From assembly GCA_028872875.1 (NCBI GenBank), contig JAGWOC010000031.1, forward strand, positions 1-34,106: DNA of 34,106 nucleotides, given 5' to 3'. The translations under genes and the position numbers were made by a program. Positions 1 through 10,192 of the stretch are shown piece after piece. The notes beneath the pieces were generated by a model. It did not search any database, was not told the origin of the DNA, and worked only from the letters and a program-made list of their open reading frames with translations. Numbering within the stretch: position 1 is the stretch's first letter; each line of letters opens with the position of its first letter. Source of the DNA: Chloroflexota bacterium (GTDB lineage: Bacteria > Chloroflexota > Dehalococcoidia > DSTF01 > JACRBR01).

Positions 1-1
1 G

Positions 2-124
2 ACCCTCTCTGGCCTAGCGCTGGGACTCTTGGCCGCCTTCTATGGCGGCTATCGCATGCTCATGGATACAATCGCCGACATCCAGCGCTGGGACGACGAT
101 GCCGCGAAGAAGAAGCAGAGCTAG
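2..124 (+). CDS. atpZ: AtpZ/AtpI-like ATP synthase accessory protein, C-terminal fragment
   Basis: The last 40 codons of a gene that begins before the window are visible, ending at TAG 122-124. The peptide has a small-residue-rich membrane helix (LGLLAAFYGGYRML), then a short charged tail with three lysines (AAKKKQS). Small AtpZ/AtpI proteins with two membrane helices sit immediately before atpB in many bacteria. They are linked to assembly of the c-ring or to Mg2+/Ca2+ handling. The stop codon directly abuts the TTG start of atpB, so the two are co-transcribed and probably translationally coupled. The assignment rests on position and helix character; the N-terminal half cannot be seen. Confidence 0.7.
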   Translation, partial: TLSGLALGLLAAFYGGYRMLMDTIADIQRWDDDAAKKKQS

Positions 125-1351
125 TTGAAGAACCCGAAGACGATCCTCACTATCGTGGGCGCCCTCGTGCTGCTGCTGGCGGGCTTCCTCTTCATGCGCG
201 GCCCGAAGCCGATCATCGAGATCAAGGCGGAAACGCTCGCCTATCTCGGGCCCTTCCCGCTGGCCAACACCTACGTCTCGTCCGCGGCCGCGGTGCTGGT
301 CCTCATCGTGGTCGGCTGGTTCGCGGCCCGGAAGCTGTCGCTGATCCCGGCCGGCATCCAGAACCTGGTCGAGTCCGTCCTCGAGGCCGGCTATAACCTC
401 TGCGTCGCCACCGCCGGCGAGAAGAACGGCCGCCGCTTCTTCCCCGTCTTCATGACCATCTTCATCTTCATCTGGGTCGCCAACTGGATGGCGCTGCTGC
501 CGTTCTTCAACGCCATCGGCGCCGTCGAGCCCGTCTCCGCCCACGAGTTCCGCAAGGAAGCGGTGGTGATGTCGAAGTCGGCCGGCATCGCCCTCATCAA
601 GCCGTCACAGAAGACCGTGAAGTTCGACGTGAACACGTCGCCCTGCACGTTCGACGCCACGCCGCCGGCCGCGTCCCAGAGCCGCGTGCCCCCGGCCGAG
701 CGCGCAAAGCAGCAGAGCGACTGCATCCTCGGCCAGCGCGCCATCGCGGTCGTCGAGGCGCTCTACAAGAAGGATCACGTCGGGGTCGCCGACCCCGCCG
801 CCGCCTGCGCCAGCGCCGGCACCGGCCCGGGCGACCACCACTACACCGAGTGCCTGGTCGGCCAGTCCGAGACCGCACTCGCCCAGCTCAAGGCCAGCGG
901 CAAGGAGCTGGGCATCATCGCCCCGTACTTCCGCAGCATGAACACCGACATCAACTCTCCGCTCTCGATCGCCATCATGTCGGCGATCTTCGTCGAGTTC
1001 TGGGGGATCACGGCGCTCGGCTTCTTCAAGTACCTGAAGAAGTTCTTCACCATCAGCAGCCCGATCAACTTCTTCGTCGGCATTCTCGAGTTCATCGCCG
1101 AGCTGGCGCGCCTGATCAGCTTCACCTTCCGGCTCTTCGGCAACATGCTCGCGGGCGAGATCCTGCTACTCGTCATGACGTTCCTCATGCCGTTTGTCGT
1201 GGCGCTGCCGTTCTACGGGCTGGAGATGTTCGTCGGCGTGATTCAGGCGTTCGTCTTCGCCATGCTGACGCTCGTCTTCGCCGTGCTCGCCGTGAGCACG
1301 CACGACACGCACGGCGAGCACGAACCCCTGGAGGTGACGGCACTGCACTAA
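125..1351 (+). CDS. atpB: F0F1 ATP synthase subunit a, with large extracytoplasmic insert
   Basis: Membrane subunit a forms the two half-channels that carry protons to the c-ring. The essential arginine is present at R336 in the FRLFGNMLAGE motif, with E345 and Q374 (VIQAFVFAMLT) also in place. The protein is 408 residues, against about 230-280 usually. An additional N-terminal hydrophobic helix lies at 7-25. TM1 (about 52-70) and TM2 (about 106-128) follow. Then comes an extra segment, about residues 132-270, before the NTDINSPLSIA motif of TM3. This loop faces outside the cytoplasm in the E. coli topology and holds four cysteines (174, 200, 228, 243). The TTG start directly follows the upstream stop codon. 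The ribosome binding site is weak (AAGAAG/GAG), which suggests coupling. The family call is certain; the role of the insert is unknown. Confidence 0.96.
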   Translation: MKNPKTILTIVGALVLLLAGFLFMRGPKPIIEIKAETLAYLGPFPLANTYVSSAAAVLVLIVVGWFAARKLSLIPAGIQNLVESVLEAGYNLCVATAGEKNGRRFFPVFMTIFIFIWVANWMALLPFFNAIGAVEPVSAHEFRKEAVVMSKSAGIALIKPSQKTVKFDVNTSPCTFDATPPAASQSRVPPAERAKQQSDCILGQRAIAVVEALYKKDHVGVADPAAACASAGTGPGDHHYTECLVGQSETALAQLKASGKELGIIAPYFRSMNTDINSPLSIAIMSAIFVEFWGITALGFFKYLKKFFTISSPINFFVGILEFIAELARLISFTFRLFGNMLAGEILLLVMTFLMPFVVALPFYGLEMFVGVIQAFVFAMLTLVFAVLAVSTHDTHGEHEPLEVTALH

Positions 1352-1359
1352 GGTAGACG

Positions 1360-1377
1360 CCCGCGCGGGCGGGCTTT
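1360..1377 (+). other. GC-rich hairpin in the atpB-atpE spacer
   Basis: The sequence gcccgcgcgggc (1360-1371) is a perfect palindrome followed by gggctttctc. It lies between the atpB stop and the AGGAGG (1427-1432) that serves atpE. Structures here often tune the high output of the c subunit, either by processing the mRNA or by protecting the downstream message. That role is inferred. The T run is too short to call a terminator. Confidence 0.4.
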
Positions 1378-1440
1378 CTCCGGGAAACTGCGATCGATTG
1401 GGGCCCGTGCGGATGCGGGCGCACACAGGAGGAATCCGAA

Positions 1441-1704
1441 TTGGACATCGCAACAGTTCTGCCGCTGCTCGCGTTCACGGACGTCGGCCTCAAGTACATC
1501 GGCGCCGGCATCGCGATCGGCCTCGGCGGCCTCGCGCCCGCGCTCGCGATCGGCATGCTCACCGGGAAGGCCATGGAGGCGCTCGGCCGCAACCCGGAGG
1601 CGCAGTCCGTCATCCAGACCAACATGATCCTGGGCATCGCCTTCGCCGAGGCCATCGCGATTTACGCGCTGGTCGTCGCCGTGATGATCGGCTTCGTGTT
1701 CTAG
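1441..1704 (+). CDS. atpE: F0F1 ATP synthase subunit c
   Basis: Proteolipid of the rotor ring, 87 residues, two membrane helices. Helix 1 has the small-residue packing motif (GAGIAIGLGGLAPALAIG). The polar loop has the RNP signature (GRNPEA, about 50-55). Helix 2 carries the ion-binding carboxylate E69 in FAEAIAIYAL. The residues around the glutamate are Ala, not the Ser/Thr plus helix-1 Gln pattern of Na+ rings, so protons are the likely coupling ion. The TTG start at 1441 has a perfect AGGAGG at 1427-1432, eight bases upstream, the strongest ribosome binding site in this operon. That fits the need for many c copies per complex. Confidence 0.97.
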   Translation: MDIATVLPLLAFTDVGLKYIGAGIAIGLGGLAPALAIGMLTGKAMEALGRNPEAQSVIQTNMILGIAFAEAIAIYALVVAVMIGFVF

Positions 1705-1759
1705 AGAAAGGCCGGGGGCACCGGCGGCATCGCCGCCCGGCACACCCCGGAGGTTGCGT

Positions 1760-2275
1760 ATGCTGATCCTGGGGATCGCGGACCTCGGCATCAACCTGCC
1801 GCTGCTCGTCGGCCAGCTCGTGAACTTCACGATCCTGCTCGTCGTCCTGCGGCTGGTCGCCTACGGCCCGCTGATGAAGATGCTCGACGGGCGCCGCGAG
1901 CGCATCCGCGAGAGCCTCTCCGCCGCCGAAGAGATGCGGACGAAGGCCGCGGAGTCCGACCGCCAGGTGCACGAGCAGATCGAGGCCGCCCGCCGCGAGG
2001 GCCAGGCCCTCGTCGCCCAGGCGCAGGAGATCTCCCAGCGCATCCAGGCCGACGCCCGCGCCCAGGCGCAGACGGACGCTGAGGCGCTGATCGCCCGCGC
2101 CCGCAACGAGATCCAGCTCGAACGCGACAGCGCCATCGCCGAGCTCCGCAAGGAGTTCGCCGACACGGCGATCGCCGCGGCCGAGAAGGTGATCAACGCC
2201 TCGCTCGACCGCGGCCAGCACCGCCGCCTGATCGATGAGGCGCTCGCCGAGTCGCGCTTCAAGGGGGCGGTCTAG
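1760..2275 (+). CDS. atpF: F0F1 ATP synthase subunit b
   Basis: Peripheral stalk subunit, 171 residues. An N-terminal membrane helix (about residues 10-34, INLPLLVGQLVNFTILLVVL) is followed by a long charged helix with the usual heptad-like Ala/Glu/Arg pattern that forms the b-dimer and binds delta. The ATG at 1760 is preferred because GGAGG (1749-1753) sits six bases before it. An in-frame TTG at 1754 would leave no spacing. The gene ends one base before the atpH start, so the two are tightly coupled. Only one b gene is present, so there is no b/b' split as in photosynthetic lineages. Confidence 0.95.
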   Translation: MLILGIADLGINLPLLVGQLVNFTILLVVLRLVAYGPLMKMLDGRRERIRESLSAAEEMRTKAAESDRQVHEQIEAARREGQALVAQAQEISQRIQADARAQAQTDAEALIARARNEIQLERDSAIAELRKEFADTAIAAAEKVINASLDRGQHRRLIDEALAESRFKGAV

Positions 2276-2276
2276 C

Positions 2277-2822
2277 ATGGCGGCACGCTCGCCTTCGGCG
2301 CGCCGCTACGCGGAGGCGGTCTTCGACCTCGCCGACGAGGAGGAGACCTTCGAGCGCTGGGCGGCGGACCTGCGCACCATCGCGGACTTCGCCCGGGAGG
2401 CGGACGTCGCGGAGATCCTGGCAAGCGCACGCGTCCCGCGCGAAGAGAAGCTGCGCCTGCTGACGGCCGGGCTCGAAGGGCAGATCGGCGCCGAGGCGAT
2501 GAATCTGGTCCGGCTCCTCAACGGCCGCGACAAGCTGGCGCTCGTACCGGACGTCCTGGCCATCTTCGGCGAGCGAGTGGACGAACGCCGGGGCATCGCG
2601 CACGCCGTCGTCACGACGGCCGTGCCGCTCAGCGGCGACGAGCGCAGCGCCGTCGCGGCGCGCCTCTCGGCGATCACCGGCAAGACGGTCGATGTTACAC
2701 CCGTCGTCGACCCCGCGATCATCGGCGGCGTCGTGGCGCGCATCGGCGACCAGCTCATCGACGGCAGCACGCGGACGAGGCTCATGGCGCTCCGGCGCAG
2801 CCTCGAAGGGGCAACGGGTTAG
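2277..2822 (+). CDS. atpH: F0F1 ATP synthase subunit delta
   Basis: Links the peripheral stalk to the top of the alpha3beta3 head. It is 181 residues, a normal length. It shows the family's N-terminal signature ([12 protein letters not shown]), the central [14 protein letters not shown] strand, and the C-terminal [21 protein letters not shown] motif with a following Arg-rich helix. The start ATG at 2277 lies one base after the atpF stop. It has only a GGGGCGG-like upstream purine tract, so translation is probably coupled to atpF. The C-terminus is followed by a 35-base spacer with a good ribosome site for atpA. Confidence 0.95.
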   Translation: MAARSPSARRYAEAVFDLADEEETFERWAADLRTIADFAREADVAEILASARVPREEKLRLLTAGLEGQIGAEAMNLVRLLNGRDKLALVPDVLAIFGERVDERRGIAHAVVTTAVPLSGDERSAVAARLSAITGKTVDVTPVVDPAIIGGVVARIGDQLIDGSTRTRLMALRRSLEGATG

Positions 2823-2857
2823 ACAGGGCCGCCACGGCAGAGGCCCCGGAGGACAAG

Positions 2858-4369
<1,512 letters not shown>

Positions 4370-4372
4370 ATA

Positions 4373-4395
4373 TTGGAGGTTGGATGTTGGAGGTT
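4373..4395 (+). repeat. 9-bp direct repeat in the atpA-atpG spacer
   Basis: TTGGAGGTT occurs at 4373-4381 and again at 4387-4395, separated by GGATG, starting four bases after the atpA stop. A related phrase in reverse orientation (cctccgatctccaacctccc) occurs near 25590, which suggests a dispersed low-complexity element. The GGAGG cores could act as decoy ribosome binding sites, but no start codon follows in a useful frame. Confidence 0.6.
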
Positions 4396-4446
4396 AGACC
4401 GCCGGACGAGCGCCGACCGCTCAGCGCTCGATGCGGGCAACCGTAA

Positions 4447-4468
4447 GGACAGGTCTTCAGACCTGTCC
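4447..4468 (+). repeat. Palindromic hairpin with TTCA loop, copy 1
   Basis: A perfect 9-bp stem (GGACAGGTC at 4447-4455 pairing with GACCTGTCC at 4460-4468) closes a TTCA loop. It lies between atpA and atpG, is preceded by ccgta, and forms one of a pair with 4502-4523. It is not followed by a T run, so it is more likely a processing or stability element, or a dispersed palindrome, than a terminator. Confidence 0.8.
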
Positions 4469-4501
4469 GCCCGCGCGGCGGGTGACGCAGGAACACCGTG
4501 A

Positions 4502-4523
4502 GGACAGGTCTGAAGACCTGCCC
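4502..4523 (+). repeat. Palindromic hairpin with TGAA loop, copy 2 (inverted)
   Basis: This copy is the reverse complement of the 4447-4468 element with a single substitution, so its loop reads TGAA. The arms are 4502-4510 and 4515-4523 with one mismatch. It shares ccgtgagg upstream with ccgtaagg before copy 1, so part of the flank is also duplicated. The two copies in the mRNA could pair with each other as well as fold alone. It lies just upstream of the atpG ribosome site. Confidence 0.8.
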
Positions 4524-4544
4524 GCCAGGAGCGAAGAGCGACCA

Positions 4545-6829
<2,285 letters not shown>

Positions 6830-6907
6830 GCCAGATGTGCGCGATGTTCTGTATTCTGTGTTCCGGGTCGCCGCAGGTTCCAGGTTCTCGGTTCTGAAGG
6901 CAACGCC

Positions 6908-7339
6908 ATGCCGCTGACCGTCGATATCGTCACCGTCGAGAAGACCGTGCTCCACGAAGAGGGCATCGACGAGGTGATCGCGCCCGGCATCGAGGGCCAG
7001 CTCGCCGTCCTGCCCCAGCACGCCGCCTTCATGACGATGCTGGCTCCCGGCGAACTCGTGCTCAAGCGCGGCGGCGAGGAGCACCCCTTCGCCGTCACCG
7101 GCGGCTTCTTCGAGGTGCTCGACAACCGCGTCGTCGTCCTCGCCGACGCCGCCGAGCGCGCCGAAGAGATCGACGTGCAGCGCGCCGAGCAAGCGCGCGA
7201 GCGCGCCCGCCTCGCCATCGAGCGCCGCGAGAGCATCGAGGACCTGGCGGCCGCGCAGGCCGCCCTCCAGCGCGCGCTGATCCGCCTGCGCATCGCCGAG
7301 TTGCGCCGCCGCCGCCGCCGTCCCGACCGCCCCGCCTGA
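6908..7339 (+). CDS. atpC: F0F1 ATP synthase subunit epsilon
   Basis: Rotor subunit at the foot of gamma and regulator of ATP hydrolysis, 143 residues. The N-terminal beta-sandwich carries the family motifs (IEGQLAVLPQHAAFMTML, PGELVLKRGG, AVTGGFFEVLDNRVVVLAD). The C-terminal two-helix region (about 85-135) can act as the inhibitory arm. It ends in a run of six arginines, more basic than usual. A 78-base spacer separates it from atpD. The spacer has repeated TTCTG/GGTTC phrases and a GAAGG (about 6896-6900) close to the start. It is the last gene of the operon. Confidence 0.94.
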   Translation: MPLTVDIVTVEKTVLHEEGIDEVIAPGIEGQLAVLPQHAAFMTMLAPGELVLKRGGEEHPFAVTGGFFEVLDNRVVVLADAAERAEEIDVQRAEQARERARLAIERRESIEDLAAAQAALQRALIRLRIAELRRRRRRPDRPA

Positions 7340-7361
7340 GAAGATGTGTCTGCTGGGGCGT

Positions 7362-7374
7362 GGGCGTTCAGCCC
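7362..7374 (+). repeat. Short hairpin with GTTCA loop after atpC
   Basis: GGGC (7362-7365) and GCCC (7371-7374) enclose GTTCA. It lies 22 bases after the atpC stop and resembles the TTCA-loop palindromes at 4447, 4502 and 7405. The stem is short, so by itself it is weak; its interest lies in the shared loop. Confidence 0.45.
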
Positions 7375-7404
7375 GTGGCGCACCGCGCGCCGTGTCGTAG
7401 CGAA

Positions 7405-7418
7405 GGAGCTTCAGCTCC
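7405..7418 (+). repeat. Palindromic hairpin with TTCA loop, downstream of the atp operon
   Basis: GGAGC (7405-7409) and GCTCC (7414-7418) enclose TTCA. It sits in the space between the convergent ends of atpC and the membrane-protein gene. There is no T run on either side. It could help end or protect both messages, or be another member of the dispersed TTCA palindrome set. Confidence 0.6.
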
Positions 7419-7472
7419 GGCCACCGCGCGCCCGCACCCCTCCCCGCGGCCACGGCCGACCGCACGACGCCC

Positions 7473-8267
7473 CTACCGCACCTGCCGCAGCCCCGCCGTC
7501 CGCCGCGCCATCGTCGCCTGCGTGCCCGCCGCCGTCGCGCCGTCCGCGACCGCGTCGAAGAACAGCAGCGCGTTCACGATCGCCGCGAACGGCATCGATC
7601 CGACGAACGCCAGCGCGGCGATCGCGCTCGACACGGCACCGAAGCCGCTGAGCGCCGGCACCAGGAACACCAGCAGCGCCGGCGACAGGCAGATGCCCCA
7701 CGCGCCGGCGACCTTCGGCAGCGCCCGCGCGGCCAGCGCGCGGCCCTCCTGCGTCGCCTCTCGCGCCGTCGACCGGCGCATCACGAGCGAGGGCACGGCG
7801 AGCACTCGCCCCAGCGCGGCGTAGAGCGCCGCGACGACCACCAGCGATTCGATCAGCCCCCGCGCGGACGGCGCCAGCCAGTGCCCGATCCGCACGTCGA
7901 GCACGAGCGCGGCCGCAAGCGCCAGCGCGAGCGGCGCCCACGGCAGCAGGACCGCCGGCAGCCCCCGCAGCACGGCCGCGGACGCCGCCGCCGCCGAGGG
8001 CTCCAGGTTGTCCGTCACCCGCCGCAGCGCTTCGGTGGCCGTCGCCAGCGTGACGACGGCGATGGCGATGAGGAAGGGCGGCAGCAGCAGCGCCCCGACC
8101 GTGCCGCCGACCGACACCAGCACGAGCGTCGTGATGCACGCCGCGAAGGCCCCGATCAGCCCCGCGAAGGCGTACTCCGACGCGTCCTGCTGGAAGATGC
8201 TGGCGCTGTCTTCGATGACGTGGGCGAGCATGCGCCGATGCCGCACGTCACGTCCATACGTGCGCAT
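7473..8267 (-). CDS. Multi-pass membrane protein of unknown function
   Basis: 264 residues with about six hydrophobic segments (roughly 33-52, 55-78, 100-124, 138-160, 187-206, 209-238). A charged, Arg-containing loop lies near 164-182 and a basic tail is at the end. I do not recognise a named family. The Ala/Leu/Val-rich architecture resembles generic integral-membrane domains with paired helices. The start at 8267 (MRTYGRD) is preferred because GGGG lies five bases upstream on the coding strand. An internal ATG at 8231 (MLAHVIED) is the alternative and would give 252 residues. The frame is open further upstream, to 8414, but without coding character. It is convergent with the atp operon and divergent from the SGNH lipoprotein gene. 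Confidence 0.75.
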   Translation of the reverse strand: MRTYGRDVRHRRMLAHVIEDSASIFQQDASEYAFAGLIGAFAACITTLVLVSVGGTVGALLLPPFLIAIAVVTLATATEALRRVTDNLEPSAAAASAAVLRGLPAVLLPWAPLALALAAALVLDVRIGHWLAPSARGLIESLVVVAALYAALGRVLAVPSLVMRRSTAREATQEGRALAARALPKVAGAWGICLSPALLVFLVPALSGFGAVSSAIAALAFVGSMPFAAIVNALLFFDAVADGATAAGTQATMARRTAGLRQVR

Positions 8268-8601
8268 ATATCCCCTGACCCCTCTGCTCCCCCTGCCTCC
8301 ATCCTCGGACACGGCGCCGGAGTCTGTTGTGTGTGCGGGCGATGTGTCGGTCCCGCACCGCGCAAGAAAAATCGTCCTGATTGGAACCTTTGAAGCGCAC
8401 AGGTGCGGTACCACGAAGTATCATCTTAGCTGCGGCAGCTTGATGGCGCGCAGTCGGTGCGTAGGGGCGGACCCACGTGTCCGCCCTCGTCGGGTGCGAT
8501 CAATAGGACGTGGCCGAATCAGGTTGGAGGGGCACGCGCCGCGGCAGCGGTCAGCCGGCGGGCACGGCCCTCCACGCGACATCGAGAGAAAGAACCCACC
8601 G
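8268..8601. other. Intergenic region between two divergent genes
   Basis: 334 bases between the membrane protein (-) and the SGNH lipoprotein (+). It is less GC-rich near 8360-8430, with AAGTATCATCTTA around 8417. That could supply a GATACT or TAAGAT -10 element for the minus-strand gene, but I see no matching -35. It also contains the GTAGGGGCGG palindrome at 8461-8486. No convincing gene or RNA is visible. Confidence 0.5.
8461..8486 (+). repeat. GTAGGGGCGG-type palindromic element, copy 1
   Basis: GTAGGGGCGG begins the element. GGGCGGAC (8465-8472) pairs with GTCCGCCC (8479-8486) around a six-base loop. The same ten bases start the palindrome at 11170, where the rest of the stem is different. 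This suggests a dispersed family with a fixed head and variable stem. Confidence 0.65.
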
Positions 8602-9285
8602 ATGCGACCCAAGGCTATCGCCTTTCGCCGTCCGCCGGGCCTTCTCGCCCTCGTACTGGTCGCAGCCGCGCTCCTCACCGGGTGCAGCTACGTGGTGCTT
8701 GGTGACTCGCTCGGCACCAACGGGGCCACGACGTACGCCACCGATTACGCGAAGGCGCTGCACGTGCAGCCCACCGTGCTGGCGACGCCGGGCGAGCTCC
8801 TGCCGGCGTTCGAGCAGCGCCTGCTGCAGGACCAATCCTTCCGCACCGCCATCGCGCACGCCGACGTCGTGACGCTCAGCATCGGCTCGAACGACCTCGG
8901 GCTGGACCTGATCAAGTACGAACTGGGCGGCTGCAACAAGACCTGCGTCGATACGGCGCTCTCGGGTTTCGAGACGGACTACGCGCGCACCCTGGGCGAA
9001 CTGCGGGCGCTCACCCGCGCACGCATCACCGTCCTCGACATCTACGACCCGGCGCCCGGCCTCGCCGGCCCCTACGTCGTCGGCAAGCTCGCCTCGGTCA
9101 ACGCCTTCATTCACCAGACGGCCTGCGCCCATGGCATGCTGCCCGCATCGGTGAGCACCGCGTTTAACGGCCCCGACGGCACGGGCGACCCGAACACGCA
9201 GGGCTACCTCGCGAGCGATGGCACCCACCCGAGCGCCGCCGGCGCGCAGGTCATCGCGGACGCCGTCCTCGCCGCGCACTGCTGA
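8602..9285 (+). CDS. SGNH/GDSL-family hydrolase, predicted lipoprotein
   Basis: 227 residues. The N-terminus has a basic stretch, a hydrophobic core and a lipobox LLTGC with the acceptor Cys28, so the protein should be anchored outside the cytoplasm. The SGNH blocks are complete: GDS with nucleophile S36, GSND with N97, and the DGTH block with D206 and H209. It is an esterase/lipase-type fold; the substrate is unknown. The nucleophile lies only eight residues after the lipid-modified cysteine, so the active site sits right at the membrane face. C111 and C115 could form a disulfide. The ATG at 8602 has GAGAG/AAGAA purine tracts upstream. The 3' end converges with csoR, 22 bases apart. Confidence 0.88.
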   Translation: MRPKAIAFRRPPGLLALVLVAAALLTGCSYVVLGDSLGTNGATTYATDYAKALHVQPTVLATPGELLPAFEQRLLQDQSFRTAIAHADVVTLSIGSNDLGLDLIKYELGGCNKTCVDTALSGFETDYARTLGELRALTRARITVLDIYDPAPGLAGPYVVGKLASVNAFIHQTACAHGMLPASVSTAFNGPDGTGDPNTQGYLASDGTHPSAAGAQVIADAVLAAHC

Positions 9286-9307
9286 GCCCTGCCCGCGCGC
9301 CCGAACC

Positions 9308-9619
9308 CTAATTCCCCGCCTCGTACGGCAGCGACATCGCCGGCGCCGGCTGGCCGAAGCGCGTCCACAGCTTCAGCGCCTGCCGCAGCGATTCCATCCG
9401 CTCCGGCTCGCAGTCGAACCCCTCCAGCAGGCAGCGGTCGAGGTGATACTCCATCAGCCGCGCCCCCACCTGGTCCACCGCGCTCCGGATCGCCATCGTC
9501 TGCGTCAGCATGTCCTCGCAGTCGCGGCCCTCGTCCAGCATCTTCTCGATGCCACGCACCTGGCCCTCGATCCGGCGTAGCCGGTTGCTGATCTCGTCCT
9601 GTAACGTCTTCTCTGGCAT
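9308..9619 (-). CDS. csoR: CsoR/RcnR-family metal- or thiol-responsive repressor
   Basis: 103 residues, all-helical DUF156-type regulator. The N-terminal helix has the DNA-contacting pattern (NRLRRIEGQVRGIEKML). The Cu(I)-site triad is C34, H59 and C63, with the same spacing as C36/H61/C65 of M. tuberculosis CsoR. The histidine argues against a CstR-type persulfide sensor. An extra Cys70 and Asp33 (Tyr in the M. tuberculosis protein) make the ligand less certain. GGAAGG precedes the ATG. A CsoR-type palindrome lies between it and trxA, next to its own -10, so it very likely represses itself and trxA. No copper exporter or CopZ is next to it, which is unusual for the family. Confidence 0.92.
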   Translation of the reverse strand: MPEKTLQDEISNRLRRIEGQVRGIEKMLDEGRDCEDMLTQTMAIRSAVDQVGARLMEYHLDRCLLEGFDCEPERMESLRQALKLWTRFGQPAPAMSLPYEAGN

Positions 9620-9665
9620 CGGCCCGCCTTCCGGCTGGCGCTCTAGAACATCGTGCGCCGAGACC

Positions 9666-9692
9666 TTGACATACCCTATGGGGGTATATTAT
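9666..9692 (+). promoter_or_regulatory. Promoter of trxA-trxB
   Basis: TTGACA (9666-9671) with TATTAT (9687-9692) at 15 bases, or TATCCT (9690-9695) at 18 bases, reading toward trxA. The operator at 9671-9687 covers the end of the -35 and the whole short spacer, so bound repressor should block polymerase. The expected leader is about 80 bases. Confidence 0.6.
9671..9687. promoter_or_regulatory. CsoR-type operator
   Basis: Inverted repeat ATACCC-N5-GGGTAT with a G-rich centre (TATGG). This matches the well-known ATACCC/GGGTAT form of CsoR-family boxes. It overlaps both divergent promoters, so one repressor tetramer could silence csoR and trxA-trxB together. Confidence 0.85.
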
Positions 9693-9714
9693 CCTGTGCT
9701 CAGGAAGGTGTCAA
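9686..9714 (-). promoter_or_regulatory. Promoter of csoR
   Basis: On the minus strand, TTGACA (9709-9714) is followed after exactly 17 bases by TAATAT (9686-9691), a near-consensus housekeeping promoter. Its -10 overlaps the right end of the operator. The leader to the csoR ATG is about 60 bases. Confidence 0.82.
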
Positions 9715-9780
9715 TCGCCGGCCAGACGGCCCACATAGGCGGCCCCGGCGGCGGACAGTAGTAGGAGAACATTCGGAACC

Positions 9781-10104
9781 ATGGCCAAGCCCGCAGACGT
9801 CACCGACGCCAACTTCGAGAGCGAAGTCCTGAAGGCCGCGACACCCGTGCTCGTGGACTTCTGGGCTCCCTGGTGCGGCCCCTGCCGCATGGTCGCCCCG
9901 GTCGTCGAGGAACTGTCCGACGAATACGCCGGCAAGGTGAAGTTCGTCAAGCTCAACACCGACGACAACGTCCGCACGGCGTCGCAGTACGGCATCCGCA
10001 GCATCCCGACGCTGCTCGTCTTCAAGGGCGGCCAACCCGTCGGCCAGATCATCGGCTTCCGTCCGAAGGGCGACCTCAAGAAGCGGCTCGACGCCGTCCT
10101 CTAA
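9781..10104 (+). CDS. trxA: Thioredoxin
   Basis: 107-residue thioredoxin, normal size, cytoplasmic. The active site is WCGPC at 31-35. The buried Asp region (LVDFWAPW) and the cis-proline loop ([13 protein letters not shown]) are intact. It reduces disulfides in ribonucleotide reductase, peroxiredoxins and other proteins, and is recharged by TrxB encoded just downstream. AGGAG at 9763-9767 is rather far from the ATG (13 bases). The gene is driven by a promoter with an embedded CsoR-type operator, so expression should rise when the sensor is released. The spacer to trxB is highly structured. Confidence 0.97.
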   Translation: MAKPADVTDANFESEVLKAATPVLVDFWAPWCGPCRMVAPVVEELSDEYAGKVKFVKLNTDDNVRTASQYGIRSIPTLLVFKGGQPVGQIIGFRPKGDLKKRLDAVL

Positions 10105-10108
10105 CAAC

Positions 10109-10162
10109 GCCCCGCCGGGGCGGGCCGCGCGGCGGCCCGCCCTTGCCCCGCCCCGCACGGGG
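10109..10162 (+). repeat. Cluster of GC hairpins in the trxA-trxB spacer
   Basis: Three stems can form. GCCCC/GGGGC at 10109-10121 and an 11-bp perfect stem at 10118-10142 with a three-base loop share bases 10118-10121, so they exclude each other. CCCCG/CGGGG at 10151-10162 is independent. The overlapping pair could switch. No T run follows, so partial termination or mRNA stabilisation between trxA and trxB is a better guess than full termination. Confidence 0.7.
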
Positions 10163-10192
10163 CCACCGCCACCGGCCGATCGGAAGCACACC

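Noticed and set aside
4431-4544. atpG start at 4431
   Set aside because: The added residues are translated palindromic repeats; the family starts at 4545.
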